Assembly: GCF_002179965.1 (NCBI RefSeq)
Contig: NZ_NGUQ01000016.1
Span: 1-64,000, forward strand
Origin: Pandoraea sp. PE-S2T-3
GTDB lineage: Bacteria; Pseudomonadota; Gammaproteobacteria; Burkholderiales; Burkholderiaceae
Reading direction: 5' to 3'
DNA: 64,000 nt
This document shows, in pieces, positions 35,879 to 43,731 of the stretch. The translations under genes were made by a program, and so were the position numbers. The notes under the pieces were generated by a model. The model did no database searches. It saw only the letters and a program-made list of their open reading frames with translations, and was not told the DNA's origin. Positions within the stretch are counted from its first letter, which is position 1. Each line of letters starts with the position of its first letter.

Positions 35879-36187
35879 ATGGCTGATCGGCCGAATATTG
35901 AGAAGGCCTTGCGTCTTCTCCTTTCTGGCGACGAGCGGAAAGCTGCGATGGAAGTTCTGAACTGGGATGCATCGCAGGTTTCGCGCTTTCTTTCCGGGCA
36001 GAACGGGATCCCCATCGACAAGCTCGACCAGGTGATCTACCTGACGGGTTTTGTGATGGTGACGCCGCGTTATCTCGAAGGTCTCGCGTCGATGGCGGAG
36101 ACCGGTGTTGGGTGCCGTTGTGCGCGAGAGGGTGGTGGTGAGTGCGGTTTCGAGCGCCGGGTGAAGGTTCTGCCGCGTGCAGCGTGA
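35879..36187 (+). CDS. cII: CII-like transcriptional activator
   Basis: The 102-residue protein (NIEKALRLLLSGDERKAAME, then WDASQVSRFLSGQNGIPIDK) fits the phage CII family, which activates repressor and integrase promoters to establish lysogeny. GGGAGG precedes ATG 35879. Confidence 0.75.
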   Translation: MADRPNIEKALRLLLSGDERKAAMEVLNWDASQVSRFLSGQNGIPIDKLDQVIYLTGFVMVTPRYLEGLASMAETGVGCRCAREGGGECGFERRVKVLPRAA

Positions 36188-36194
36188 GGTGACG

Positions 36195-36386
36195 ATGCGA
36201 GACGTTGTTCGATACATGCGCATCCCCGGCCCCTACGTTATGGGTGTGTCTGAGACGGTCACCGGTGCGCTTATCAAGAGTTCACATCTGATCGCACCGC
36301 TACTCACAGAGGCGCCGGCTGCGAGCGTATGCATTTGCTGCGGAGCTCGACGCTTGCCCAACGGCGACATGCCGTGCGAACACTGA
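36195..36386 (+). CDS. Small phage protein with C-terminal Cys cluster
   Basis: The 63-residue product ends in CICCGARRLPNGDMPCEH, a possible zinc site. ATG 36195 follows GAGGTGA; a GTG at 36177 would add six residues. It lies eight bases before the Rha gene. Confidence 0.55.
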   Translation: MRDVVRYMRIPGPYVMGVSETVTGALIKSSHLIAPLLTEAPAASVCICCGARRLPNGDMPCEH

Positions 36387-36394
36387 GGAGCCAC

Positions 36395-37054
36395 ATGAAC
36401 GATCTCGTCCGCCGTGATGTCGAGCTGACCATGTCGAGCCGTGAAATTGCGGAACTGGTTGAGTCTCGCCATGACACCGTAAAACTCTCGATCGAACGCT
36501 TGGCAGATAAGGGCGTGATTGCTTTTACGCCAGTGGCGGAAAAGTCCTCCGGCGGTCGCCCAGGAGTCGAGTACCACGTCAACAAGCGCGACAGCTACGT
36601 GATCGTCGCTCAGTTGTCGCCGGAGTTCTGCGCCCGCTTGGTCGATCGGTGGCAAGAACTGGAAGCGCGGGCAGTCGCTCCGCAGGTTCCACGCACGTTT
36701 GTAGAAGCGCTGCGCCTCGCTGCCAATCAGGCGGAACTACTTGAGCAGCAGCGTCCAGCGGTTGAGTTTGCCCAGGCAGTTCGCAATACCTCCGACGCCG
36801 TGAGCATTGGGGACTTCGCGCGGGTTCTGGGGCATGGCCAGAACACATTCTTTCGCATGCTACGCGCCGACAACCTGCTGATGGAGGGCAATCGCCCGTA
36901 TCAGATCTACATCGACCGTGGCTACTTCCGTGTGGTCGAGAACATCTGGCGCGATTCTGCTGGTGAGGCACACCCGACGTTCAAAACCCTCGTCACGGGC
37001 AAAGGGCAGGTCTTCCTGCAACGCAAGTACGGCAAGGAGGCCGCAGTCGCATGA
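36395..37054 (+). CDS. Rha-family regulator with KilAC domain
   Basis: The 219-residue protein joins an N-terminal Rha domain (about 1-95: LTMSSREIAELVESRHDTVK, GRPGVEYHVNKRDSYVIV) with a C-terminal KilAC antirepressor domain (about 125-215: SIGDFARVLGHGQNTFFRML, MEGNRPYQIYIDRGYF). Such proteins act as phage antirepressors. It is followed by the replication genes with a four-base overlap. Confidence 0.88.
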   Translation: MNDLVRRDVELTMSSREIAELVESRHDTVKLSIERLADKGVIAFTPVAEKSSGGRPGVEYHVNKRDSYVIVAQLSPEFCARLVDRWQELEARAVAPQVPRTFVEALRLAANQAELLEQQRPAVEFAQAVRNTSDAVSIGDFARVLGHGQNTFFRMLRADNLLMEGNRPYQIYIDRGYFRVVENIWRDSAGEAHPTFKTLVTGKGQVFLQRKYGKEAAVA

Positions 37055-37851
37055 GCACGAAACAAATGCCATGGTTCCGTATGTACACGGACTTCCTCAA
37101 TGATCCGAAGATGATAACGCTGGCCTTTGAGGATCAGCGCCATTTCATCGGTCTCCTCGCCCTGAAGGGTGACGGCACTCTGGACAATAAATGCGCGCCT
37201 GATCTACTCAATCGCATCGTTGCGCAACGTCTGTGGGTCGACTTTGCCATCGTCGGCGAGATCAAGAAGCGCTTGATGACCGTCGGCCTGATCGATGCGA
37301 ACTGGCAGCCCGCGGCTTGGGACAAGCGTCAGATGCGCTCAGATTCGAGCACTGAGCGCGTGCGCGCACACCGCAACAAGACGAAACAGGATGGTAACGG
37401 TGATGAAACGTTACAGAAACGTTCCGGTAACGGCCTAGATACAGATACAGATACAGATACAGATACAGAAGAAGAGAAGAAGAAAGACAAAACGCACTCG
37501 CGCAAGCGCGGTGCTGGTGTGTCGGGTGGGGATGAGGTGGCTAAGCCGCTGAGTGAGAAGGATCTGATCGCCGAAGGCGTCGACAAGCAGCACGCCAAGG
37601 ACTGGCTGACGATCCGCAAGGTGAAACGCCTGCCGCTCACGCAGACGGCTTGGGATGACATCAAGCTGGAGGCCGACAAGGCCGGAATGACGCCGGCGCA
37701 GGCAGTGGAGTGCGCCGCCAAGGCGGGGTGGGCCGGGTTCAAAGGCAGTTGGATGCAAAACGCCGGCGCCGACTTGCGAGCCACTCAGGGCGGCCAGTCC
37801 GCGCACAGCGGGTTCGAGAACCGCGACTACGGAACCGGGGGGCGGCTGTGA
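37051..37851 (+). CDS. Phage replication initiator-like protein
   Basis: This 266-residue protein, just before a DnaC-like loader, takes the place of lambda O. The N-terminal part (MPWFRMYTDFLNDPKMITLA, about 1-90) is a winged-helix-like domain of phage replication proteins. A flexible linker contains a (DT)n run encoded by a hexanucleotide repeat, and the C-terminal helices (about 165-235) may contact the loader. The origin usually lies inside such a gene. Confidence 0.75.
   Translation: MSTKQMPWFRMYTDFLNDPKMITLAFEDQRHFIGLLALKGDGTLDNKCAPDLLNRIVAQRLWVDFAIVGEIKKRLMTVGLIDANWQPAAWDKRQMRSDSSTERVRAHRNKTKQDGNGDETLQKRSGNGLDTDTDTDTDTEEEKKKDKTHSRKRGAGVSGGDEVAKPLSEKDLIAEGVDKQHAKDWLTIRKVKRLPLTQTAWDDIKLEADKAGMTPAQAVECAAKAGWAGFKGSWMQNAGADLRATQGGQSAHSGFENRDYGTGGRL
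37438..37470 (+). repeat. Hexanucleotide repeat inside the initiator gene
   Basis: About five tandem GATACA units encode alternating Asp-Thr. The unit is a multiple of three, so copy change only lengthens the linker. Iterated sequences inside an initiator gene are also typical of lambdoid origins. Confidence 0.8.
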
Positions 37852-38633
37852 TCCGTATCGGCGAGGGAGTCGGGCTCCACAACCCACCGCTTGAGCGTGC
37901 AGCACTTTGCGACGTGCATGGCGAGTATGTCGCCCGCTGTTTCATTGGCAAGGTCTGGCTTGGCTGCCCGGCATGCTCTACGGAGCGTGAGGAGCGCGAG
38001 AGTGCCGAAGCCGAAGCGAAGGCTCGCGCCGATCGGCTGCATGCTTGGCAGAGAAAGATTGGCGACTCGGGCATTCCGGAGCGGTTCCACGACCGCCGCT
38101 TGAGTACGTATCGCGTCGATGTCGCCGGGCAACGGACGGCGCTTGAGTTCGCCGAGGATTACGCAGCGAACTTCGGCGAGGTGCTGCGTACTGGTCGCTG
38201 CGCGATTTTCATCGGCAAGCGCGGCACGGGCAAAACGCATCTGGCGGCCGGCATCGGCCTGCACATCATGGAGCGCGACAACCGGTCGGTGTATTTCACA
38301 ACCGTTCTTCGCGCCATTCGCGGCGTCAAGGATACGTGGACGCGTGGAAGCACCGTGAGTGAGTCCCAGGCGATCGCGGCCTTGGTGTTCCCGGACCTGC
38401 TCATCCTCGACGAGGTAGGCGTGCAATTTGGGTCCGAGGTCGAAAAGACCATCCTCTTCGACATCATGAACGAGCGCTATGAGAAGCGTCGCCCGACGAT
38501 CCTTCTTTCGAACCTGCCCCCGAAGGAAGTAGAGCAATACCTCGGTGAGCGCGTCTACGACCGTCTGCGTGAGGATGGCGGGCGCGCCATTGTGTTCGAT
38601 TGGGAAAGCGAGCGGGGCAAGGTCTCAGCGTGA
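37848..38633 (+). CDS. dnaC: DnaC-like helicase loader
   Basis: This 261-residue AAA+ ATPase has an N-terminal zinc-like cluster (CDVHGEYVARC, CPACS), Walker A GKRGTGKT (123-130) and Walker B LLILDEVG with D188-E189. It loads the replicative helicase of the host onto the phage origin. The GTG start overlaps the initiator stop (GTGA). Confidence 0.9.
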   Translation: MIRIGEGVGLHNPPLERAALCDVHGEYVARCFIGKVWLGCPACSTEREERESAEAEAKARADRLHAWQRKIGDSGIPERFHDRRLSTYRVDVAGQRTALEFAEDYAANFGEVLRTGRCAIFIGKRGTGKTHLAAGIGLHIMERDNRSVYFTTVLRAIRGVKDTWTRGSTVSESQAIAALVFPDLLILDEVGVQFGSEVEKTILFDIMNERYEKRRPTILLSNLPPKEVEQYLGERVYDRLREDGGRAIVFDWESERGKVSA

Positions 38634-38812
38634 CGCCGACCGAGTGCTGGCGGCGCTTCGAGGAAGCGGCGAGGGCGGCGCTGGCAGGACAGGGCAACGT
38701 GGCGAGGGGCTATCTCGCGGCAGTGCGGCGGCGCTGCGGTGACGCAGTGGCGGTTCGGCAGGAAAAGGAACTGAGGGCGTATATCGCCCACCTACGCGGA
38801 GTGCGGAAGTGA
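38630..38812 (+). CDS. Uncharacterised 60-residue phage protein
   Basis: The product (TPTECWRRFEEAARAALAGQ) is helical and basic. GTG start and ATG of the next gene give four-base overlaps at both ends, so it is a real member of the operon. Confidence 0.6.
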   Translation: MTPTECWRRFEEAARAALAGQGNVARGYLAAVRRRCGDAVAVRQEKELRAYIAHLRGVRK

Positions 38813-39291
38813 AGAGAAAGGGCCTGACGTTTCCGGAAAGCGCAATAAGCAAGGGCTGTGTGGGCACGGCGCGTATCCGAGCGCAAATCGGGGCGACCGC
38901 GGTTGCTTTGGAATCGACCGGCCCTGCCCCGTTGACAGCGCCGCTTGTTGCTATGGCGGCCAAGAAGCCGTCTAAGTATCGGAACGAGAAATGCGTCGTG
39001 GACGGCATCAAGTTCGACAGTCGAAAGGAGGCGCGGCGATGGCAACAACTGGTGCTCATGCGGGATGCAGGAGAGATCACTGACCTGGAGCGGCAAGTCG
39101 TTTACGTGCTGGCGCCGGCAGTCCGGATCAATGGTCGATTGGCCCCTCCACTGCGCTATATCGCCGACTTCGTTTATGAGCGTGGCGACAAAACCATCGT
39201 CGAAGACGTCAAGGGGATGATCACTCCCGAGTATCGAATCAAACGCCATCTGATGGCGGTGAAGGGCCTGAGCATCGTGGAGATCAAATGA
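38809..39291 (+). CDS. DUF1064 nuclease-like protein
   Basis: The 160-residue protein contains KYRNEKCVVDGIKFDSRKEA and IADFVYERGDKTIVEDVKGM, the DUF1064 core with the E..D..E-x-K nuclease pattern. The family is thought to process recombination or replication intermediates. The first 50 residues are atypical, so the true start might be an inner ATG (38953). Confidence 0.8.
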   Translation: MKRKGLTFPESAISKGCVGTARIRAQIGATAVALESTGPAPLTAPLVAMAAKKPSKYRNEKCVVDGIKFDSRKEARRWQQLVLMRDAGEITDLERQVVYVLAPAVRINGRLAPPLRYIADFVYERGDKTIVEDVKGMITPEYRIKRHLMAVKGLSIVEIK

Positions 39292-39605
39292 AACGCACCA
39301 TTCTCGAAAGCATGGATAAGGGCATTTGGTACGCCTACGAAACGCTTGCTGGCATGAGTGGCTTTTCGCGCTGGGCGGTAGCGAAGGCATGTCGTGAACT
39401 GGTTGCCGATGGGGTTCTCGAATGTGACTTTCACAACCACAAAAAGCGAGTGCGTTTGGCTATGCGTCGCATGGTGGCCAAGGCACCCACCTATGAGTGC
39501 ACGCCTACCGTAGCTGGCCCGCGCTACGCGCCGAAGTGGACGCCACTCAAATCGTATGCGGCATATTTCGATTCTCACAAGGCTCTGTGCGAGGTGGCGC
39601 GATGA
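39288..39605 (+). CDS. Winged-helix-like phage protein
   Basis: The 105-residue product has an N-terminal helix-turn-helix-like part (MSGFSRWAVAKACRELVADG) followed by a basic strand. Four-base overlaps on both sides place it firmly in the operon. No family name is known to me. Confidence 0.6.
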   Translation: MKRTILESMDKGIWYAYETLAGMSGFSRWAVAKACRELVADGVLECDFHNHKKRVRLAMRRMVAKAPTYECTPTVAGPRYAPKWTPLKSYAAYFDSHKALCEVAR

Positions 39606-40000
39606 GTCTGCTGAGAAAGAAACCGCTGCGCTCGGCGACCCCGCTTAAGCGCTCGCCTTTCAAGTCGAAACCTCGCAAGCGAGCAAAGAAAGCCGAGCGC
39701 GAGCACATGGGCGTCATCGCGGGCCTGTGTTGCATCGTTTGCCGGAACCTTGGGTATGGAGAGAGTCCGGCTGAAGTTCACCATGTGCGATATCTGGCCG
39801 GAGGTGGGCAGAGATCGGCCCATACCGACACGATTCCATTGTGCCCCATGCACCATCGTGAGGGTGGATACGGCATTGCGTTTCATGCTGGCCCTGCCGA
39901 GTTCCAGCGGCGATACGGCACAGAGGCTGCATTGCTTGCGCAAACAAGGTTCGAAACTGCGCACCGAATATTCGCAAGTGTAGCGCCGGAGGTGGCCTGA
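39602..40000 (+). CDS. HNH/Ref-like nuclease
   Basis: The 132-residue protein has a Lys/Arg-rich start, CCIVC, EVHHVRYLAGGG and IPLCPMHHREGG, which together form a zinc-bound HNH-type site like that of the phage Ref (recombination enhancement) nuclease. It is expected to cut DNA during recombination or replication. Confidence 0.8.
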   Translation: MSLLRKKPLRSATPLKRSPFKSKPRKRAKKAEREHMGVIAGLCCIVCRNLGYGESPAEVHHVRYLAGGGQRSAHTDTIPLCPMHHREGGYGIAFHAGPAEFQRRYGTEAALLAQTRFETAHRIFASVAPEVA

Positions 40001-40185
40001 TGGCGGCGCTACCTTCGTATTTGTATCGGGATCCGGCGAAAGTTATTGAAATTGAGGAGAGCAAAACATGCAAGGGCTGCTTACACAAGCTGACGCTATG
40101 GGGATTGGAGTATTGCGCCAAGGAGCAGACCAAGCCGGGCGCCAAGAACATGCGCCGATGCAAGCTGTACGAGGAACAGCGATGA
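40000..40185 (+). CDS. Small cysteine-containing phage protein
   Basis: The 61-residue product (KTCKGCLHKLTLWGLEYCAK) has Cys residues spaced like a zinc knuckle. Start and stop overlap both neighbours. Confidence 0.6.
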   Translation: MAALPSYLYRDPAKVIEIEESKTCKGCLHKLTLWGLEYCAKEQTKPGAKNMRRCKLYEEQR

Positions 40186-40541
40186 CCACGAAACGCGACC
40201 TCGGCGCACTTTGCGAGGACTGGGCGGCCTGGCACCGCACGCGCCGAATCTTCGCCCCGCCCATGCCGAGCGGCCTGCTCGCCGGGATGCAGCCCCGCAA
40301 GGTCGGCCCTGAGCCGGATGCGATCTGCTCGTCGATGCTGAGCTTCTTCAACCTCGCAGTCCTGTCGCTGCCCGAGAGTCCGGAGAAGGAAGCGCTGTAC
40401 CTGTTCTACATCCACCGCGTTTCTCACATCAAGCGGGTGGCCTCGGCGCTGGGGATCTCGCGCGATGCGTTTTACAAGCGTGTGGAGAGTGGTCGTTCGC
40501 AAGCGTATCGAGCATATTGCCGAATGGTCGAAAGTGTATAG
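40182..40541 (+). CDS. Q-like late-gene regulator
   Basis: The 119-residue protein (KEALYLFYIHRVSHIKRVAS, then LGISRDAFYKRVESGRS) has a helix-turn-helix near the C-terminus and occupies the last place of the early rightward operon, where lambdoid phages encode the Q antiterminator or a late activator. The assignment rests on position and on this motif. Confidence 0.6.
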   Translation: MTTKRDLGALCEDWAAWHRTRRIFAPPMPSGLLAGMQPRKVGPEPDAICSSMLSFFNLAVLSLPESPEKEALYLFYIHRVSHIKRVASALGISRDAFYKRVESGRSQAYRAYCRMVESV

Positions 40542-40570
40542 CGCCACGCTATACATCTTCGAGCTATACA
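40535..40570. repeat. 9-bp palindrome and half-site repeat at the end of the Q-like gene
   Basis: TGTATAGCG (40535-40543) and CGCTATACA (40547-40555) form a perfect inverted repeat covering the Q-like stop codon. GCTATACA recurs at 40563-40570. The set resembles a multi-site operator. Confidence 0.6.
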
Positions 40571-40619
40571 AATTCGGCAAAAAACGTATCATTTCGGAAA
40601 GGCTGAATCAGTGCCTCCA

Positions 40620-40654
40620 AAGCCCGCGACGGTGAGAACCTCGCGGGCTTTTCT
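40620..40654 (+). terminator. Terminator between the Q-like gene and hicB
   Basis: AGCCCGCGA (40621-40629) pairs with TCGCGGGCT (40641-40649), followed by TTTTC. It separates two convergent units and could work from both sides. Confidence 0.85.
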
Positions 40655-40655
40655 G

Positions 40656-41075
40656 TCAAGTGACTGCAAGTTCGAGATCTCGACCGAGCGAAGCCAAGGC
40701 TTCCTCGATGCGATCAATCTTCGTTGTATGGCTCAGATCAATAAGGCGATTCACTTCCTGTTTCGTCGTGTTAAGGCGGCGTGCCAGCTCGATGGGCTGA
40801 ATTTTCTGCGCGAGCATCTCGTTCAGGAGCAGGATTTTTGCTGACACGCTCGCGGGAAGCGAGATGAGTCGCTCGCTCTTGAGTGCCTTCGACGGACTAG
40901 GCACGGGGCGTTTATCGTCAAAGTAGAAGTCCATTGACGTGAGCAATGCGTCAGCCGCCATTTGCATGGCTTCTTCCTCTGTATCGCCTTGCGTGATGGC
41001 TTCTGGGATGTCGCGGAAGGTAACCACGAAGCCACCGGCCTCGTGGTCAGGCTCAAACGTTGCAGGATATTTCAT
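40656..41075 (-). CDS. hicB: HicB-type antitoxin
   Basis: The 139-residue protein has the HicB partial RNase-H fold (MKYPATFEPDHEAGGFVVTF, EEAMQMAADALLTSMDFYFD) and a C-terminal helix-turn-helix (LARRLNTTKQEVNRLIDLSH) for autoregulation. It neutralises HicA. ATG 41075 gives the standard family start. Confidence 0.92.
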   Translation of the reverse strand: MKYPATFEPDHEAGGFVVTFRDIPEAITQGDTEEEAMQMAADALLTSMDFYFDDKRPVPSPSKALKSERLISLPASVSAKILLLNEMLAQKIQPIELARRLNTTKQEVNRLIDLSHTTKIDRIEEALASLGRDLELAVT

Positions 41076-41135
41076 TGCAGGCCCTCGGTTGTGGGTGCGG
41101 TGAAGCATGCGGACAAGCCCCTTTCGGGGCTGCCC

Positions 41136-41306
41136 TCATTTAAGGTTGAGCTGCTTTTTGATCCCTTCGACTGTACCTTTCTTTATTTCGGTATGCCTCG
41201 GGATCACCGTTTGCTTGCCGTGTAGGTAGACTTTCGTGTGGCTGCTGCCCTCCTTGAAAGTCGCGCCTTGTTCGGCGAGCCACCGGACCAACTCATTTCG
41301 CTTCAC
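41136..41306 (-). CDS. hicA: HicA-type mRNA interferase toxin
   Basis: The 56-residue toxin (KRNELVRWLAEQGATFKEGS, then HTKVYLHGKQTVIPRH) has the double-stranded-RNA-binding fold with the catalytic His in GSSHTKVYLHG. It cleaves mRNA when HicB is lost and so stabilises the prophage. The GTG start at 41306 follows GGAGG; the family length supports it. Confidence 0.92.
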   Translation of the reverse strand: MKRNELVRWLAEQGATFKEGSSHTKVYLHGKQTVIPRHTEIKKGTVEGIKKQLNLK

Positions 41307-41340
41307 CGCACCTCCGTTGTTTGTGTTGATGTGTCTATAG

Positions 41341-41391
41341 TAATCAAAAATGTTTACCAATGCAATGTCTTTTGGTAAATGTTTTTGATTA
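41341..41391. promoter_or_regulatory. Long inverted repeat upstream of hicA (likely HicB operator)
   Basis: Two 20-base arms (41341-41360 and 41372-41391) match except at two positions, with a perfect TTTACCAA/TTGGTAAA core and an 11-base spacer. It lies 35 bases upstream of the hicA start in AT-rich DNA. Confidence 0.7.
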
Positions 41392-41481
41392 CTTTGCCGG
41401 GTTTTGGTTGTCTCCTCCTCGACGTAAGTCGTTTGCCCGCCCCGCTTCCGCGGACGCGGGAATTTCCTTTTCAGAGTTCAC

Positions 41482-41763
41482 ATGGCGCGTCCTTCAAAGA
41501 GCATCGATGCTGACGCCTTGTTGGGGGAGATTGCGTTCATTCGATCCGCCATCTGGCACAACGGGAATCGCAGCGTCGCCGCCTTGGTGACAGCGGCAAC
41601 CACGGACGCGGCGCTTCTGCCCGTCGGGGCGCTAGCTCTTGTTTCCCTAACCGCGTTTCCTGCCGGTGCCTCCTCGCGAATGCTCGTGGACATTCCGCTT
41701 TATCCGCGTCCACCTGTCGAGGGTGTGCTTCCGGCCGCATGGCTTAAGCGGGCGCGAACCTAG
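41482..41763 (+). CDS. Uncharacterised 93-residue phage protein
   Basis: The product (IDADALLGEIAFIRSAIWHN) is helical at first and hydrophobic in the middle (LLPVGALALVSLTAFPAG). It ends two bases before the gpZ-like gene. No domain is recognised. Confidence 0.55.
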   Translation: MARPSKSIDADALLGEIAFIRSAIWHNGNRSVAALVTAATTDAALLPVGALALVSLTAFPAGASSRMLVDIPLYPRPPVEGVLPAAWLKRART

Positions 41764-41765
41764 CA

Positions 41766-42347
41766 ATGCTCAGCTTAAATGTGCGATCCGACGTTCGAGA
41801 CATCTCCGCGGATTTATCGAGATATCTTGGGGCCGAGAAAAAAGCAGTTGTTAGGGCGTTGAACAAGACTGCTGTCCAAGCCCGCACCGAGGCGTCAAAG
41901 GAAGTCCGTGCTGTTGGCTACAACATCAAGGCCAGCGCAATCAAGAAGTCGTTCTCGATCAAGCGAGCAACGGCCGCAAATCTTGTTGTGACGTTGAAGG
42001 CGACTGGCCGACCGATTGGCTTGATCAACTACGGCGCGCGGCAAGGCAAGGGCGGCGTAAGCGTTCAGGTGAAGTCAGGCAGAAAGGTGCTAAAGCACGC
42101 GTTCATCGCGAACATGCCCAATGGTCACCGAGGTGTGTTTGAGCGAACTGGTCGAGCGCACAAGAAGGTTGTACGCAACGGAAGGGTGATGCGATCTGGT
42201 TTGCCGATCAAGGAGTTATTCGGTCCTTCGATACCGCAGTCGCTCGCGAACGATGCCGTCGAGAAAGCGGTGATGGCAAAGATACGGCAGAAATTCCCTC
42301 AGATCCTGCGGCACGAGTTGGCCTTTGTAGCTAGCCGCCGACGGTGA
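41766..42347 (+). CDS. Minor tail protein Z-like
   Basis: The 193-residue basic protein (VVRALNKTAVQARTEASKEV, then AGYNIKAS-type segment, NGHRGVFERTGRAHKKVVRN) fits the phage GpZ minor tail family. Its location before the terminase genes is unusual; most phages carry it among tail genes. Confidence 0.75.
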   Translation: MLSLNVRSDVRDISADLSRYLGAEKKAVVRALNKTAVQARTEASKEVRAVGYNIKASAIKKSFSIKRATAANLVVTLKATGRPIGLINYGARQGKGGVSVQVKSGRKVLKHAFIANMPNGHRGVFERTGRAHKKVVRNGRVMRSGLPIKELFGPSIPQSLANDAVEKAVMAKIRQKFPQILRHELAFVASRRR

Positions 42348-42368
42348 CTCTATAACTCCCATGATGAG

Positions 42369-42395
42369 GCGCCCAATCGGGCGCTTTTTCTTTTT
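42369..42395 (+). terminator. Terminator between gpZ-like gene and HNH gene
   Basis: GCGCCC (42369-42374) pairs with GGGCGC (42379-42384) around AATC, followed by TTTTTCTTTTT. Confidence 0.88.
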
Positions 42396-42399
42396 GAGT

Positions 42400-43101
42400 A
42401 TGGCGCTGATCAAACTGACTGGAAAGTACGCGACGGGGCCGCATTCACACGCGATTGTTGACGACGACATGCTCGACTTTCTATCGCAATGGCGATGGAA
42501 GGCAAAGCCGAACGGTGGTGGGAATAACGTCTATGCGGTGCGCAATGCGCGTGTCGACGGTAGATGCGTGACTGTCCGAATGCATCGAGTGATCGCCGGA
42601 ATGGGGAGGAACGATCCGCTTGAAATTGATCATGACAATCACAACTCGCTGGACAATCGTCGCGAAAATTTGATACCGGCCACTCGCAGCGAGAACGCTT
42701 TGAATGCGCGCCGCGTCGAGCAAATCGGTACGTGTGTGCATTGCGGTGTTGAGATTAAACGGACCATTAGCGCGTGTGCTTCAGGTAATCGGATGATGTG
42801 CGTGGTGTGCAAAGCTGAGGCAGGCACCCCCGCCAAACGCTGCGCTGTTTTTTTTACGAGATGCAAACATTGCGATGCACATCTCACAGCACGCCGCTGC
42901 GCCCGCGAGTTCTGTAACGACACTTGTCGATGCCGGTTTCGCTCGGCCGCTGGATATGTGCGACCGCACAGGGGAAGGATTGATGTGGACTCTCCCAGGG
43001 TAGACCAACCGACCATGGCGGCGCACCAAAATGGCGCGGGTCCTCCTTTGGATAAAGCGAACGGGCGGGAGCGAAGACTCGCGGAATTCGCCCAGCGCTG
43101 A
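42400..43101 (+). CDS. HNH endonuclease with cysteine-rich C-terminal half
   Basis: The 233-residue protein begins with a DNA-binding strand region and an HNH site (VRMHRVIAGMGRNDPLEIDH, DNHNSLDNRRENLIPATRSE). It continues with three cysteine clusters (CVHCGVEIK, CVVCKAEAG, CKHCDAHLTARRCAREFCND), probably zinc fingers. It may be a homing endonuclease or a packaging-associated HNH protein, being right before the terminase. Confidence 0.8.
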   Translation: MALIKLTGKYATGPHSHAIVDDDMLDFLSQWRWKAKPNGGGNNVYAVRNARVDGRCVTVRMHRVIAGMGRNDPLEIDHDNHNSLDNRRENLIPATRSENALNARRVEQIGTCVHCGVEIKRTISACASGNRMMCVVCKAEAGTPAKRCAVFFTRCKHCDAHLTARRCAREFCNDTCRCRFRSAAGYVRPHRGRIDVDSPRVDQPTMAAHQNGAGPPLDKANGRERRLAEFAQR

Positions 43102-43113
43102 GTTTTGAAATTT

Positions 43114-43367
43114 GGGTAACAGGTAACAGATCCATACATGAATCAGAGCGAGTTCGCCGCACTCCATAACGTCAGCCGGAAGACGGTGACGAAGTGGAAG
43201 GAGCGCGGCTGGCTTGTGTTTGCGGGCGATGACATCAATGTCGATCAGTCGAATGCACTTCTAAAAAGATACCGCCGCGACGGGATTTCGGTTGTTACCC
43301 AAAGTGTTACCCAAGCACCCAAGGGTAACAAACGCAAGCCTGTTACCCAGGCGGCGGCAGAGGTAAC
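43114..43367. repeat. Seven GTTACC(C)/(G)GGTAAC repeats around the start of terS (candidate cosB or pac)
   Basis: Copies at 43114-43120, 43121-43127, 43294-43300, 43306-43312, 43323-43329, 43342-43348 and 43362-43367 occur in both orientations; five are full GTTACCC. Two precede terS and five lie in its first third. Clustered short repeats here are typical terminase-binding sites. Confidence 0.65.
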
Positions 43368-43731
43368 ACTCGAAGCTGGAGAGAACGCGGGCGAGGCGGC
43401 GAATCGAATCTTGAATGGCAACGTGGAGTTGCTCGACTTCGATGAAGCGCGCTGCTTCAAAGAGAACTATCTCGGCCTGATGGCCAAGCTCGAATACGAA
43501 AGGAAATCCGGTTCACTCGTGGAACTGGATACCGCAACTGCAATCCTCTTTGAGGAGTTCCGGGCACAGCGCGATGCGTGGCTTAACTGGCCGACCAGGG
43601 TGGGGCCGATATTGGCGGCCGATCTGGGCGTCGAGGCCGACCGAGTTGTTGAGGTCCTAACTGCGCATGTCCACAAGCAAATCGCCCAGCTCGGCGAGCC
43701 TGAAGCCAATTTCTCAGAGCGGGAAGGCTGA
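43138..43731 (+). CDS. terS: Terminase small subunit (Nu1-like)
   Basis: The 197-residue protein has an N-terminal winged helix-turn-helix (FAALHNVSRKTVTKWKERGW) like lambda Nu1 and a helical C-terminal part for contact with the large subunit. It recognises the packaging site. terL begins inside its last 65 bases in another frame. Confidence 0.85.
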   Translation: MNQSEFAALHNVSRKTVTKWKERGWLVFAGDDINVDQSNALLKRYRRDGISVVTQSVTQAPKGNKRKPVTQAAAEVTLEAGENAGEAANRILNGNVELLDFDEARCFKENYLGLMAKLEYERKSGSLVELDTATAILFEEFRAQRDAWLNWPTRVGPILAADLGVEADRVVEVLTAHVHKQIAQLGEPEANFSEREG

